IMG/VR virus record: IMGVR_UViG_3300026544_000001
Span: 1-64,000 of that record
Reading direction: 5' to 3' (one strand)
Source of the DNA: a virus
DNA length: 64,000 nucleotides
The notes beneath the pieces were generated by a model, which had not been told where the DNA came from, did no database searches, and saw only the letters and a list, made by a program, of their open reading frames with translations. The position numbers were made by a program, and so were the translations under genes. Below, in pieces: positions 10,560-19,467 of this stretch (within the stretch, counting starts at the first letter, position 1; every line of letters begins with the position of its first letter).

Positions 10560-11036
10560 TCAATTGATACATTTATCTAGGATAAGTTGTAATTTGGGTT
10601 CAGGCTTCTCAAAATCCTTAGGTTTAATGACTTTGCCTTCAGAGTCTTTTGTATTTGACTTCTGAGTGTTAGCATCATGTACTATTTGAAGTGCATCTAC
10701 CATTTGGTCTGGATTAAGGCCTAGTTTATGAAGTTCCCCTACAGCTATGTATATAGTATCTAATATCTTATCTAATTGATCTACTGTACTAGAAGTATCT
10801 GGCGTGTCTATAAGTAACTCTACTATAGCTCTAGATACACTCTTATGTGTAGCAGTAGTTGGAGTTAAGCCCAACTTCTCTGCTAAAGCAGATACATCAA
10901 AAGTTTCAATAGATTCTTCTATAAGCATAGATGAAGCTAATCTATTATCAAATGAATGTTTAGGGTTATCCCATACATCGTTGTTTAACTTAGCTATGTC
11001 ACATACCAAATTGTAGAGTTGCTTTTTATGAAGCAC
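10560..11036 (-). CDS. MazG/PRA-PH-like nucleotide pyrophosphohydrolase
   Basis: This 158-aa protein starts at a GTG with SD GGAGG five to six bases upstream and overlaps the preceding gene by 11 bp. The helical layout matches the phosphoribosyl-ATP pyrophosphohydrolase-like/MazG-like phage family: EESIET helix (about residues 39-44), a DQLDKILDTIYIAVGELHKLGLNPD segment with the Asp/Glu expected for Mg binding, then VHDANTQKS and a DSEGKVIKPKDFEKP tail. Members hydrolyse NTPs or alarmone-like nucleotides to monophosphates. It is the last gene of the nucleotide-metabolism block with NrdA, NrdB and ThyX. Substrate is not predictable. Confidence 0.7.
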   Translation of the reverse strand: MLHKKQLYNLVCDIAKLNNDVWDNPKHSFDNRLASSMLIEESIETFDVSALAEKLGLTPTTATHKSVSRAIVELLIDTPDTSSTVDQLDKILDTIYIAVGELHKLGLNPDQMVDALQIVHDANTQKSNTKDSEGKVIKPKDFEKPEPKLQLILDKCIN

Positions 11037-11451
11037 TTCGCACCTCCGTTAGGATAGATCTAAGTTCTAGTAGTTTCTCCATTGTAGTAGCTGCACTTAT
11101 ATCTATGATACCATCTTGTCTAAGAGTGTCATTAACAATCTTATCAATTAACTTAATGTTATGTTTAATGATATCGTAGTCTTCTTCTGGTTCCTCTACA
11201 GGTTCTTCTGAAGGGACAGGAGGTGTTTTTTCTATAAAAGCTTTTATAGTTTCTATAAATATCCTTACATCCTTTTTAGTTTTTAACTTAGATATTGGTA
11301 TATTTAAATCCGCTAATGGTATAGTTGTTTCACCTAAAACTACAGAGATAGTTGCTATTATAGTATCTTCAGATGCAGTTACTTCTAGATAGATACCTTT
11401 TGGTAACTCTAGTTTATCTACTTGTTTTCTTAGTTGTTTATTTAAATTCAT
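11026..11451 (-). CDS. Unrecognised 141-aa protein
   Basis: I do not recognise a family. It has a beta-rich N-terminal half (residues 20-55), a short Pro/Glu-rich linker (PPVPSEEPVEEPEED, about 76-90) and a helical C-terminus. SD AAGGAATAAT precedes the ATG. Its 3' end overlaps the MazG-like gene by 11 bp, so the two are probably translationally coupled. Confidence 0.7.
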   Translation of the reverse strand: MNLNKQLRKQVDKLELPKGIYLEVTASEDTIIATISVVLGETTIPLADLNIPISKLKTKKDVRIFIETIKAFIEKTPPVPSEEPVEEPEEDYDIIKHNIKLIDKIVNDTLRQDGIIDISAATTMEKLLELRSILTEVRSAS

Positions 11452-11459
11452 ATTATTCC

Positions 11460-11546
11460 TTATTTGTTATACTCTGGGCTTATTGTACCTACTCTACCTA
11501 TCTGCCAGTATATAGGTGATGTACGCGATACATACACATAACGCAT
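11460..11546 (-). CDS. Small ORF, 28 aa
   Basis: An ATG-initiated frame (MRYVYVSRTSPIYWQIGRVG...) fills the otherwise empty 107-bp gap between DUF3310 and the next gene. It begins 12 bp after the upstream stop, with AGGT nine bases upstream as a weak SD, and its stop lies just before the SD of the following gene. The fit in a tightly packed operon supports it; no function is recognisable. Confidence 0.4.
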   Translation of the reverse strand: MRYVYVSRTSPIYWQIGRVGTISPEYNK

Positions 11547-11558
11547 AGGTACACCTAA

Positions 11559-11849
11559 TTACTTGTTAAGTTCTATAAGTCTATCTATATACCATTTACA
11601 TTTCTCTAAGTCTTCTAAACCATTTTTATTTTTATACCTTGTAATATATTTTATAATTGATCCTTCGTGAAAGCCTAGATTGTTAGCTTCTATGTATTCA
11701 ATAGGTTGTATAGCTACTTCATAATGAGATCCACCTACTTGTTGTTTAGGAGGATTAATAGTACGTTCAATAACTATATCTTCTACAACTGTTTTAGGTT
11801 CTGTAGTAATAGGATTATCCATTTCTACATATTGTTCTGTTATTGCCAT
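11559..11849 (-). CDS. DUF3310 (SaV-like) protein
   Basis: This 96-aa protein carries the DUF3310 signature QVGGSHYEVAIQPIEYI, then GSIIKYITRYKNKNGLEDLEKCKWYIDRLI. The family is widespread in phages, usually beside nucleotide metabolism or replication genes as here (next to NrdB), and is thought to bind nucleotides, though its biochemistry is unclear. The N-terminal 35 residues are a variable extension. SD AAGGAGTAACT precedes the ATG. Confidence 0.85.
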   Translation of the reverse strand: MAITEQYVEMDNPITTEPKTVVEDIVIERTINPPKQQVGGSHYEVAIQPIEYIEANNLGFHEGSIIKYITRYKNKNGLEDLEKCKWYIDRLIELNK

Positions 11850-11858
11850 AGTTACTCC

Positions 11859-12893
11859 TTATAGATCAGACATATCTAAACCAGACATGTCGTAATCAGC
11901 TACTTTAGATTCCATAAAGTTAGATTTTATGTCAGACTCAAGCATACTAAACTTTTTAAGTAAAGATTGTAAAGGTCCACCATCTGTATCTTCGTATAAT
12001 AACGAAATACCTAAATTTTTACATACTGAATTAGCTTTATGTTCTACATAAATTCTAATAGATTGTTCAGAGAACCCAAGTACTCCTTCTGTAGCGTATG
12101 TAGTCCATCTAATTTCAGCATCTGTCATAGCAGTTATCATGTCATGTAGTTCAGATGTGAAAGATATTTCTCTAGCTAGATCTATATTATTTTCTCTGCA
12201 AGTAGTTCTAAATATATTCTTGAATAAGGGTACGTGAGTCCCTGACTCATCTTTATGAATAAAACTAATCATCTTAGCTGAGCCTATCATAATATGTCCA
12301 ATAGAGTAGATAGCTACGAAGCCACCTGGGAATACTAGTTCTTCTAAGATTTGATTAGCACAAAATGCTTTTAGTACATCATAGGTTGAAGGTTCTGTTC
12401 CTTGGTACAGTGTTTGATACATATCTGATACTGCTTGGTTCTTTATGAATAGTTCCTTATCATGTTGATGCATAGAGAATATTCTATCAGTATCACCACA
12501 TATGTCTTCTGCCATAACAGAATATGATAATGCATGATTAGACTCTTCATAAGCTTGTCTAGATAAACAGGCATTAACTACTGGACTAGTAATATATTGA
12601 TTAATAGAATCCATTAGTTGATTAGTCTGTATAGAGTCATTACTGATCAGTTGAGCTAGTATTAGATCATACATACGTTTATGCTGTTCTGATAGTTCGT
12701 TATACTTAGTTTTGTCTTGTGATATGTCTACTTCACCACTGAACCAGTTGTATGACTGCATAACTTTGTATAAGCTAGCTGCCCACTTATGGTTAGTTCG
12801 TTCATAGTTTATAATACCATCTGGATTACCTCCTATGATACGAGCTTGATCATGTGGCTCCATAGATGTTTGATTATATATTTGTTTCTTCAT
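11859..12893 (-). CDS. nrdB: Ribonucleotide reductase small subunit (class I beta)
   Basis: This 344-aa protein houses the metal centre and tyrosyl radical used by NrdA to reduce ribonucleotides. Visible ligands: Asp in QLMDSI, Glu and His in EESNHALSY with the radical Tyr four residues after the His as in class Ia enzymes, Glu in LEELVF, and Glu/His in KDESGTHVPLF (the E-to-H gap is one residue longer than the usual ExxH). The C-terminus is acidic (DMSGLDMSDL), as expected for the NrdA-docking tail. It lies 12 bp after nrdA, probably in the same transcript. Confidence 0.93.
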   Translation of the reverse strand: MKKQIYNQTSMEPHDQARIIGGNPDGIINYERTNHKWAASLYKVMQSYNWFSGEVDISQDKTKYNELSEQHKRMYDLILAQLISNDSIQTNQLMDSINQYITSPVVNACLSRQAYEESNHALSYSVMAEDICGDTDRIFSMHQHDKELFIKNQAVSDMYQTLYQGTEPSTYDVLKAFCANQILEELVFPGGFVAIYSIGHIMIGSAKMISFIHKDESGTHVPLFKNIFRTTCRENNIDLAREISFTSELHDMITAMTDAEIRWTTYATEGVLGFSEQSIRIYVEHKANSVCKNLGISLLYEDTDGGPLQSLLKKFSMLESDIKSNFMESKVADYDMSGLDMSDL

Positions 12894-12905
12894 TTGTTTT
12901 CCTTT

Positions 12906-15449
12906 CTATTGGCACCCTGTGCACGATATCGTTGATGATAGTGAATCATCATTTTGTGCTTTTTGTGATTTAGATCTAAGATAGTATAATGTTTTAACAC
13001 CTATCTTCCATGCATATATGATAGTATCTGCTATTTTACCTGCTGTTAATCCTTCTGGTCTGAAATATAGATTATGTGAGATAGATTGATCTACATACTG
13101 CTGATGAGCTGCACATACATCTAACATTTTCTTCTGATCTATATCATATGCTGATTTATAGTACTGATAGTTATCAGGATTGATATTAGGTGCTGTTAAT
13201 GTAGTTGGTCCAAATAAACCATCTTCATTCCACTTGTATCCAAATACAGGTTCATGTGCTGATGTAGTACCTGCTATAAGAGAAATAGATGCAGTTGGAG
13301 CTATAGCCATTTGGTATGCACAACGTATGTGTTCATCTGTACTAAAGATAGGCGCTGATCCACGTTCTTTAGCTAGTTCTACATTAACTTCATCTATTGC
13401 TGTACGGATTGTTCCCATTACTTCATGAACATACTCAATGTGCTCAGTTGAACCGTAATGAATTTGTTTATTAGCTATATCTTCCGCTTCTCCCATGATA
13501 CCCATACCAATAGCTCTACGAGATAGTTCAGTAAGTTTAGACTTCTCTGTAGGGTAGTTAGATAGATCAATAGTATTATCTAACATACGAAATAGAAGCT
13601 TACTGTAGTACGATAGTTCATATGAATCTTCATTTACTATTCTGGCTAGATTAAGTGAACCTAGTATACATACAGAGGTTTCATCTTCATTGTTTGGTTG
13701 AAGTATTTCCATGCAGTTTCCGGTAATAATACCATTAAAGCATAGTTTATTTACTTTTGGTTCGGTACCACAGTATAAAGGATGTGAACCTTTAAGTTTT
13801 TCTATAGATCTTACTGTTAGTTTACCTGTCCTAACAATGTTGTCTCTAGATACTACATCTCCTACTTCTAATTCATGAGTTCTTACACATTCACAAAAAT
13901 TATCTGGTGTTTGCTCTACATACCACTTGTGATAGTCAGATGCATTTATAAATTCACCATTACTAAATGTTACAGTATACACTTCATCATAAGATGGGTG
14001 TGTTTTATATAATGGAGTCCATGACCACTCACTACCATTCCAACATTCAAGAGTTTTACCTGCAACATTTTGTATAGGTATGTAACCATATTCTTTAGTT
14101 AGTACTTTAGTATCTCCAGTAACACATAAATTAGATGATCTTACAATACCATTCTCTGGATGGTTATGTGTTCTATTCACTGTGTCCTTAAAGAAAATAT
14201 ATGGAGCACCACGAGTAAAATAAGAACTAATCATTTTAGCCCAAAGTTCTTTAGCTTTAATTTGTTTAGGGGGGTTAGTAAATTTAAAATGAGATCCATC
14301 ATCTAAATCTACTAATAGCTTATCTTCATAGAATTCATAAGCTGCTGTAAATTCTTCTCCATGTAATTCTGTAAGATTAGGTACATCATAAGGATCAAAC
14401 AATGTCCACATACTGTCCCTAGTAACTCGTTTCATGAATAAGTCAGATACAGATAGAGATAAGAATAGATCCTCTGCTCTTCTACGTTCTTCACCAGATG
14501 TTTTCTTAAGGTCTATGAAGTCAAACACATCTAAATGCCAGTTCTCTATAGAAGCGTTCTCTGAGCCTTTTCTCGTACCGAGCTGATCTACGGCATTAGA
14601 AAAATCGTTCTGTAATTTAAGCCAAGGTACTATACCGCCAGCTGCGTTAGATTGTCCTTGTATAGTTCCACCTAATGCCCTAACTCTAGTCCAATCACAA
14701 CCAAATCCTCCTCCGTTCTTACTACCGAATGAGAATGATGAATAATGATCTAGTATACCTTGTAGTGAATCCTCTACAGAATCAACGAAGCAAGATATGT
14801 GTGTAGCGCCTTTACGTCTACCTTTAGATAGAATAGGAGTAGATAGTACTATTTTAAGTTGAGACATTGCATCATAGAATTCAATAGCTCGTTCAGTTGG
14901 ATTATCTTCATTCTGAGCTAACCACATAGCTAATCCCATAAACATGTGCTGAGGTAATTCAGTAATATTATCATTCTGTTTAATTAGGTATCTGCTAATA
15001 AGCGTAGATATACCTATATAGTTAAATAGTAGATCACGTTCTGGTTTAATAGTATTTTCTAGTTTATTTAAATCAAATATAGATTTATCAAAATCAAGTA
15101 TATTTTCATTATCTATTAGATAATTATCTAGCCAGATAGTATCATATACGTTATCTGAACCTACTCTATCATATGTTCGTTTAACTTTATGGTATAGATC
15201 GTATAGAGTTAATCTAGCTGCTACATATGTCCAATTAGGTTTATCTATATCTATCTTAGATGATGCTGCATTTACTAATGCTTTTTGTATATCCTGTGTA
15301 GATATACCATCTGTAAAAACTATTTGAGCTTCTAGTTCAAGTTCATCTGCTGATGTACCTGGTAGGTTATCACATGCAGGAATAGTTTGCTTACGTATTT
15401 GTTCGATGGATAATTTACTTTTAGACCCATCACGTTTTGTCACTTTCAA
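12906..15449 (-). CDS. nrdA: Ribonucleotide reductase large subunit with in-frame mini-intein
   Basis: The 847-aa precursor contains a 137-aa intein (residues 442-578); excision leaves about 710 aa, normal for class I NrdA. N-terminal ATP-cone-like region (1-90), active-site Cys220 (HISCF), then SSNL, intein, and CMEI, so the residue after the intein is the thiyl-radical Cys equivalent to E. coli Cys439. The other redox Cys follows in TSVCILGSLNL. LKTLYYLRSKS supplies the radical-transfer tyrosines, and the C-terminal CTGC pair shuttles electrons from thioredoxin or glutaredoxin. The enzyme makes dNDPs with NrdB, encoded 12 bp downstream. Activity depends on protein splicing. Confidence 0.93.
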   Translation of the reverse strand: MKVTKRDGSKSKLSIEQIRKQTIPACDNLPGTSADELELEAQIVFTDGISTQDIQKALVNAASSKIDIDKPNWTYVAARLTLYDLYHKVKRTYDRVGSDNVYDTIWLDNYLIDNENILDFDKSIFDLNKLENTIKPERDLLFNYIGISTLISRYLIKQNDNITELPQHMFMGLAMWLAQNEDNPTERAIEFYDAMSQLKIVLSTPILSKGRRKGATHISCFVDSVEDSLQGILDHYSSFSFGSKNGGGFGCDWTRVRALGGTIQGQSNAAGGIVPWLKLQNDFSNAVDQLGTRKGSENASIENWHLDVFDFIDLKKTSGEERRRAEDLFLSLSVSDLFMKRVTRDSMWTLFDPYDVPNLTELHGEEFTAAYEFYEDKLLVDLDDGSHFKFTNPPKQIKAKELWAKMISSYFTRGAPYIFFKDTVNRTHNHPENGIVRSSNLCVTGDTKVLTKEYGYIPIQNVAGKTLECWNGSEWSWTPLYKTHPSYDEVYTVTFSNGEFINASDYHKWYVEQTPDNFCECVRTHELEVGDVVSRDNIVRTGKLTVRSIEKLKGSHPLYCGTEPKVNKLCFNGIITGNCMEILQPNNEDETSVCILGSLNLARIVNEDSYELSYYSKLLFRMLDNTIDLSNYPTEKSKLTELSRRAIGMGIMGEAEDIANKQIHYGSTEHIEYVHEVMGTIRTAIDEVNVELAKERGSAPIFSTDEHIRCAYQMAIAPTASISLIAGTTSAHEPVFGYKWNEDGLFGPTTLTAPNINPDNYQYYKSAYDIDQKKMLDVCAAHQQYVDQSISHNLYFRPEGLTAGKIADTIIYAWKIGVKTLYYLRSKSQKAQNDDSLSSTISCTGCQ
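13716..14126 (-). mobile_element. Mini-intein in NrdA (no endonuclease domain)
   Basis: The insert starts with Cys (CVTGDTKVL, block A), has block-B-like NASDYHKWYV with Ser in place of the usual Thr, and ends FNGIITGN before Cys+1. At 137 residues it has room only for the Hint splicing fold, with no LAGLIDADG motif. The penultimate residue is Gly instead of the canonical His. It sits exactly before the catalytic cysteine codon, a conserved insertion point. Confidence 0.9.
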
Positions 15450-15468
15450 TTTATTCTCCTTATTGTTG

Positions 15469-15675
15469 TTATGCTATACCTTTATAGTATCCAAATAGTT
15501 TTTTAGCTGGCATGATAGTTGTGTTCTTTCTACATATAGGACAAATTCCTTTACGAGCTGTATATGTACCATCGTATGGCTCATTGTCTCTATGTTTCTT
15601 AGCACAATCTGCACAACAAAAAGCTATTAAATTATCCTTAACTGATTGTCTATATGCTTGACTTGTATCTAACAT
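15469..15675 (-). CDS. Small zinc-ribbon protein, 68 aa
   Basis: Four cysteines form CADC near residues 20-23 and CPIC near 45-48, typical of a small zinc ribbon; the rest is basic. It overlaps the 3' end of thyX by 7 bp and precedes nrdA, so it is expressed with the nucleotide genes. Role unknown; a binding or adaptor function is only inference. Confidence 0.7.
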   Translation of the reverse strand: MLDTSQAYRQSVKDNLIAFCCADCAKKHRDNEPYDGTYTARKGICPICRKNTTIMPAKKLFGYYKGIA

Positions 15676-16379
15676 GATTGATTCTCCAATGGATCTGGTT
15701 CAATAATACAATCCTCTAGTAAGTAATGATACTCTTCTGGTATTGCATTATATATAAGATGAGCTAAATGTCTATATTCAGCTAGTGCTGATTTAGCTGT
15801 ACGAAGTTGTAACATATGTCTTAGAGCTCTAAGATTGAAAGAGCAAGTTAATGATGTACGAAATGCTTCAGGTAATGTATATTTTGCTACATCGTTAGAT
15901 ACACCGTTCTTAAGTGCTATTCGAAGATTATCTAATGCTTGTATATTATAGCTATTAATTTCTATGTCTTTTGTCATACATATATACTTTTCAGCTTGCT
16001 TTCTTTGATTTGGTAGTATACAATCTATACCAACAAATGAGTCTTCCTCTTTTAGTTCTTGTAGTGTATAACGACTACTACGAACTGTTTGTGAGAAACC
16101 TATTCGTGTTCTGCTCCATTCTTGAAGTAATGCACGTGAAATATCATCTACATCAAAAGCAAACCACACTAATTCCAGTACAGATTCATGTTTAAATTTA
16201 CAACCAACACGATGAATAAGGTCACGATCTTTAGAGCCAATATTAAATGACTGATTATTTGAAAATATTGAAGTTGGTATACTATCTGATTTATCTTCAG
16301 TGCCTTTAGAACGCCTGATTGCTTGTGCTGCTATCCATAAAGGGGTAGCATGCAATAGTTCTACTTTTATGTTTTTCAT
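15669..16379 (-). CDS. thyX: Flavin-dependent thymidylate synthase ThyX
   Basis: This 236-aa protein carries the ThyX signature as RTRIGFSQTVRSSRY (residues 90-104, form RxRxxSxxxxxSxRY), which binds dUMP and FAD. A second conserved patch, LRALRHMLQLRTAKSALAEYR, lies near the C-terminus. ThyX methylates dUMP to dTMP with methylene-tetrahydrofolate and FADH2. A terminator lies between the HU gene and this start, so thyX may be expressed partly by read-through or from its own promoter. SD GGAG at about 16385. Confidence 0.92.
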   Translation of the reverse strand: MKNIKVELLHATPLWIAAQAIRRSKGTEDKSDSIPTSIFSNNQSFNIGSKDRDLIHRVGCKFKHESVLELVWFAFDVDDISRALLQEWSRTRIGFSQTVRSSRYTLQELKEEDSFVGIDCILPNQRKQAEKYICMTKDIEINSYNIQALDNLRIALKNGVSNDVAKYTLPEAFRTSLTCSFNLRALRHMLQLRTAKSALAEYRHLAHLIYNAIPEEYHYLLEDCIIEPDPLENQSC

Positions 16380-16390
16380 TTTTTCTCCAA

Positions 16391-16420
16391 TAAAAAAGTC
16401 CCATCGGTGTGATGAGACTT
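16391..16420 (-). terminator. Rho-independent terminator after the HU gene
   Basis: On the minus strand a 10-bp stem (AAGTCTCATC / GATGGGACTT, one G-U pair, loop ACACC) is followed by TTTTTTATT. It separates the HU gene from thyX. Confidence 0.8.
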
Positions 16421-16452
16421 GGTTTATTAATATTAATTTGGCTTAATTAGAT

Positions 16453-16740
16453 TTAGTTGATAGCTTGTTTGATAGCTGAACCGAATTTTAATTTAGCTCT
16501 GTTATGTTTAGGGATAGTAATCTTTGCACCTGTAGATGGATTTACTCCTGGTCTTTCTGGTACTTTAGTTGTAGAAAATGTCCCTAATCCTGTTAATGCT
16601 AATGCATTACCTTTACTCATTTGTTTGCTAATGATAGAAACAAATTCCTTATAGATTCTATTAGCTGCTGCTTTAGATGCAATATCTGGTTGTTTAGCTA
16701 ATTCAGTGATAAAATCACCTGTTGATAATCTCTTTGCCAT
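16453..16740 (-). CDS. HU/IHF-family DNA-binding protein
   Basis: This 95-aa protein matches the full length of HU. The helical N-terminal dimerisation part is followed by GLGTFSTTKVPERPGVNPSTGAKITIP, whose beta-arm contains the R-x-G-x-N-P-x-T-G signature that intercalates the minor groove. It likely bends DNA during replication, transcription or packaging. It is the last gene before the terminator at 16391. SD AAGGAGCC precedes the ATG. Confidence 0.92.
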   Translation of the reverse strand: MAKRLSTGDFITELAKQPDIASKAAANRIYKEFVSIISKQMSKGNALALTGLGTFSTTKVPERPGVNPSTGAKITIPKHNRAKLKFGSAIKQAIN

Positions 16741-16810
16741 AATGGCTCCTTGTATATTGATTTGTAATGTAAGTATAACTATGATACGCTTATATACTGC
16801 TTAATAGAAG

Positions 16811-17215
16811 TTAGTTTTCTCTAACGTAGATATACTCACTATTGTATTGCATTTCACCATAGTTAGATGAGTCAAGTAAATAAGATTCATCTGTTTCATA
16901 TATAACATCTTTTTTGTATTTATCCTCATCAAAATACCATTGTAGGTGTTTAGGTATTTCATCTAAAGCCGTATCTAGTATAGAGTTTGCATAATCATCT
17001 TTCATATTTGATATAGCATTCTCGTCTAAAAGTTCATAGTTATCCATATAATCTATTGCACATTCGAGATCATGCTCTAGTCCCATATGAGCTACTAAGA
17101 AAGCTAATTCGTACTCTTCGAATGCTTCGTTGTAGTCTTCTGGTAAATCTGGATTCTCTAACCTAATAGAAAAGTATTCCTTTGCATATAATTGTTTAAG
17201 TTCTTCTGGTGTCAT
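16811..17215 (-). CDS. Unrecognised acidic protein, 134 aa
   Basis: The ATG at 17215 (MTPEELKQLY) is chosen because AGGAG lies eight bases upstream and the ATG overlaps the helicase stop as ATGA. The protein is Glu/Asp/Tyr-rich and helical. No family recognised. Coupling to the upstream helicase gene suggests co-expression. Confidence 0.75.
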   Translation of the reverse strand: MTPEELKQLYAKEYFSIRLENPDLPEDYNEAFEEYELAFLVAHMGLEHDLECAIDYMDNYELLDENAISNMKDDYANSILDTALDEIPKHLQWYFDEDKYKKDVIYETDESYLLDSSNYGEMQYNSEYIYVREN

Positions 17216-18699
17216 TCTGTATCTCCTAACCATTTAGCATTGTTTAGTTTATATCTACAGCGCGAAATCGCTACATAGTACAAAAATAGCTCAGCTATTT
17301 CCTCTTGTTTAGTTGGTATGATTCCGCTCTTAATGTAATCTTCCATAATATCTTCAATAGATTCATTCATATCATCTGCTAGAGTCACTTCATCTAAGGT
17401 AGTACCTTTAGAAGTGTGCCCGGTTAGTAACTGAAGATTAGCTCCTGATTTGAGATGAGACTTAGCGGAGTTGTATGCATTTACTATACCTTGTGGTGTA
17501 TGTGTCATTATAAGATTAGCTGCTTGTTCTATAGCAGGGTTATCTTTATTATTAGCTATAAGATAAGGTAGTAATGTAGCATATTGCTCTTGTAACGAAT
17601 CAGATGATCTATAGTCATTAGCATCTTGTTCTAGATATTTATACTTCTTGTTCTTCTCAGGTTGTCCTGATAATGCTCTAAGTATAGCTAAAGGTAATTC
17701 AAACATTTGATTGATCTTTGTACCTGTAGATAACCTATACGGTGTATTAGTTTCATTTAGTTCTATCATCTTAGATATTAAACTAGAGTTAGTTCTAGTT
17801 ATATATCCTTTAGTTTTGATAGGTGGTAATGGTATAGGATACTCCATACCTTTGAATACAAAATCAGGATCAACTAAACTCTGCATAAATATTTCTATCT
17901 TATTTGCAATAGGTGTATTAACTCTGAATGACTTAGTTAGATGTAACTTAGTTGCATCTGTGTATATGTCAAAAGCATTCTTACATCCCATGAATGAGAA
18001 TATAGCTTGTTTAGGATCACCTACTAGTACTTTAACTTTAGCTGGAATTTTATTAATTACATCTAATGTTGTAGTAGATAAATCTTGTATTTCATCAATA
18101 AGCAGTACATCTACTTCTGGTAGTTGTATAGAACCGTTCATTAGTCTATTGTGAAATACTTTAAGATACACAGAATGCGTACATGGTATAGTTCCAAGTG
18201 CAGCTAGTTTATACAGCTCTTTAGTTAGAGTTATGATAGGTTTGCGTACTTGGATGTTCTCTTCTAAACAATAATGCTCTAGTTTATTATATCCTGATTC
18301 ACAGAATGCATTTAATAGATTAATAGCGTCCATATCTATTCCAAATGGTCTTTTAATAGATTTAGGTATATCTTTCCATGACATAAAACCTGTTTGTGAT
18401 AGATGCATACTAGTTTGTTTAATAGTATAATCATGAGCTAACTTATGCAATGTAGATACAGCTGCTGTATGTTTAAATTCTAACCTAGCCTCTTGTGAAG
18501 CTAGTGAACCAAATACTAGATAGTTTATTCTAGTACTTGGATTTACAGTAGTTAAACGTTTAGCTAGTTCTACTAATGTAGTAGTTTTCGATGATCCAGC
18601 AATTGCATTTATAGTAACTATACTATTTTCTGGTTGCTCTATAAGGTTAGATATTTCTGAAAAGATATGTTCTTGTTCTTCAGACCAATTGAATGACAT
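17212..18699 (-). CDS. UvrD/Rep-type superfamily 1 DNA helicase
   Basis: This 495-aa protein has SF1 motifs in order: Q-like FNWSEEQEHIF, Walker A AIAGSSKTTT (residues 32-41; Ser-Ser instead of Gly before Lys), Walker B LLIDEIQDLS, motif III VLVGDPKQAIFSF, motif IV LTKSFRV, motif V TGHTSKGTTLDEV, motif VI LYYVAISRCR. It unwinds DNA 3'-5' in replication or recombination. It sits right after the SSB-like gene, supporting a replisome role. SD AGGAGAACAC. Confidence 0.9.
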   Translation of the reverse strand: MSFNWSEEQEHIFSEISNLIEQPENSIVTINAIAGSSKTTTLVELAKRLTTVNPSTRINYLVFGSLASQEARLEFKHTAAVSTLHKLAHDYTIKQTSMHLSQTGFMSWKDIPKSIKRPFGIDMDAINLLNAFCESGYNKLEHYCLEENIQVRKPIITLTKELYKLAALGTIPCTHSVYLKVFHNRLMNGSIQLPEVDVLLIDEIQDLSTTTLDVINKIPAKVKVLVGDPKQAIFSFMGCKNAFDIYTDATKLHLTKSFRVNTPIANKIEIFMQSLVDPDFVFKGMEYPIPLPPIKTKGYITRTNSSLISKMIELNETNTPYRLSTGTKINQMFELPLAILRALSGQPEKNKKYKYLEQDANDYRSSDSLQEQYATLLPYLIANNKDNPAIEQAANLIMTHTPQGIVNAYNSAKSHLKSGANLQLLTGHTSKGTTLDEVTLADDMNESIEDIMEDYIKSGIIPTKQEEIAELFLYYVAISRCRYKLNNAKWLGDTE

Positions 18700-18717
18700 G
18701 TGTTCTCCTAGTTATTT

Positions 18718-19449
18718 TTATATATCATCTGAATCGTCGTTTACTGCTGCTTGTTGTTGAGCAGGTTGTGTTGTTTGTTGAGGTGTAGATGATTGTTGTG
18801 CAGCTGGTGCTGTACCTAATTTTTGTTCTAATAGTTGATTCTTTAATTGAATACAAGCTGGGTTTTGTTCTTTACCATATTGGATTGTGATATTTTCTTT
18901 AGCTTCTGCATCGAATGCTTCTAATCTATCTCTACCCATTGGGTCTTTACCGTCTTTGTCTAAGAACTTAAATGTATCAACTACTTGGTTAGCATATGCT
19001 TTAGTTCCATCTTTGTCTGGTTGAATCTCAGTTGAACTAACAATGTATAGTTTCTTACCTTCTACTTTAGGGAAGATAGTGATTGCATTACCTTTATCAT
19101 CTGTTCCTGATTGTGAGTTAGCTGTAGCTTGTTTTACATCTTTAATACCAATAGATTTAACTAATCTTGCAATAATTGCTGCAACTCTTTTATCTGCTTT
19201 TGCTGCTTTTGCTATCTCTTCTGGTGAATTATCTTTTGGGTTACCAAAGAAACTAGTTATATCTAATGCTTCACCTGCTGCAGTTGTAAAATCTATATTG
19301 AATCTATCCCATCCATTACCTGCTGTTTCATACATTCTAGCTATAGTAACTAAGTGTGCACCTGCTTCTCTACATTTATCTGATGTATTACCTAATGATG
19401 CAATCGCATCGTTGTCCATTTCATTAATTGTGTTTAATAATCTACTCAT
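18718..19449 (-). CDS. SSB-like protein with acidic C-terminal tail (N4 gp45-type candidate)
   Basis: This 243-aa protein has a globular N-terminal part (1-205), a low-complexity Gln/Ala/Thr/Pro linker (about 206-235) and a terminal DDSDDI, the architecture of single-strand binding proteins whose acidic tip recruits partners. In N4 the SSB also activates host sigma70 RNAP at late promoters, which would fit the sigma70 promoter in front of the terminase. Position between the ATPase and helicase genes supports the call; the OB-fold itself is not obvious from motifs. Confidence 0.65.
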   Translation of the reverse strand: MSRLLNTINEMDNDAIASLGNTSDKCREAGAHLVTIARMYETAGNGWDRFNIDFTTAAGEALDITSFFGNPKDNSPEEIAKAAKADKRVAAIIARLVKSIGIKDVKQATANSQSGTDDKGNAITIFPKVEGKKLYIVSSTEIQPDKDGTKAYANQVVDTFKFLDKDGKDPMGRDRLEAFDAEAKENITIQYGKEQNPACIQLKNQLLEQKLGTAPAAQQSSTPQQTTQPAQQQAAVNDDSDDI

Positions 19450-19467
19450 TTTTATTTCCTTTTATAT

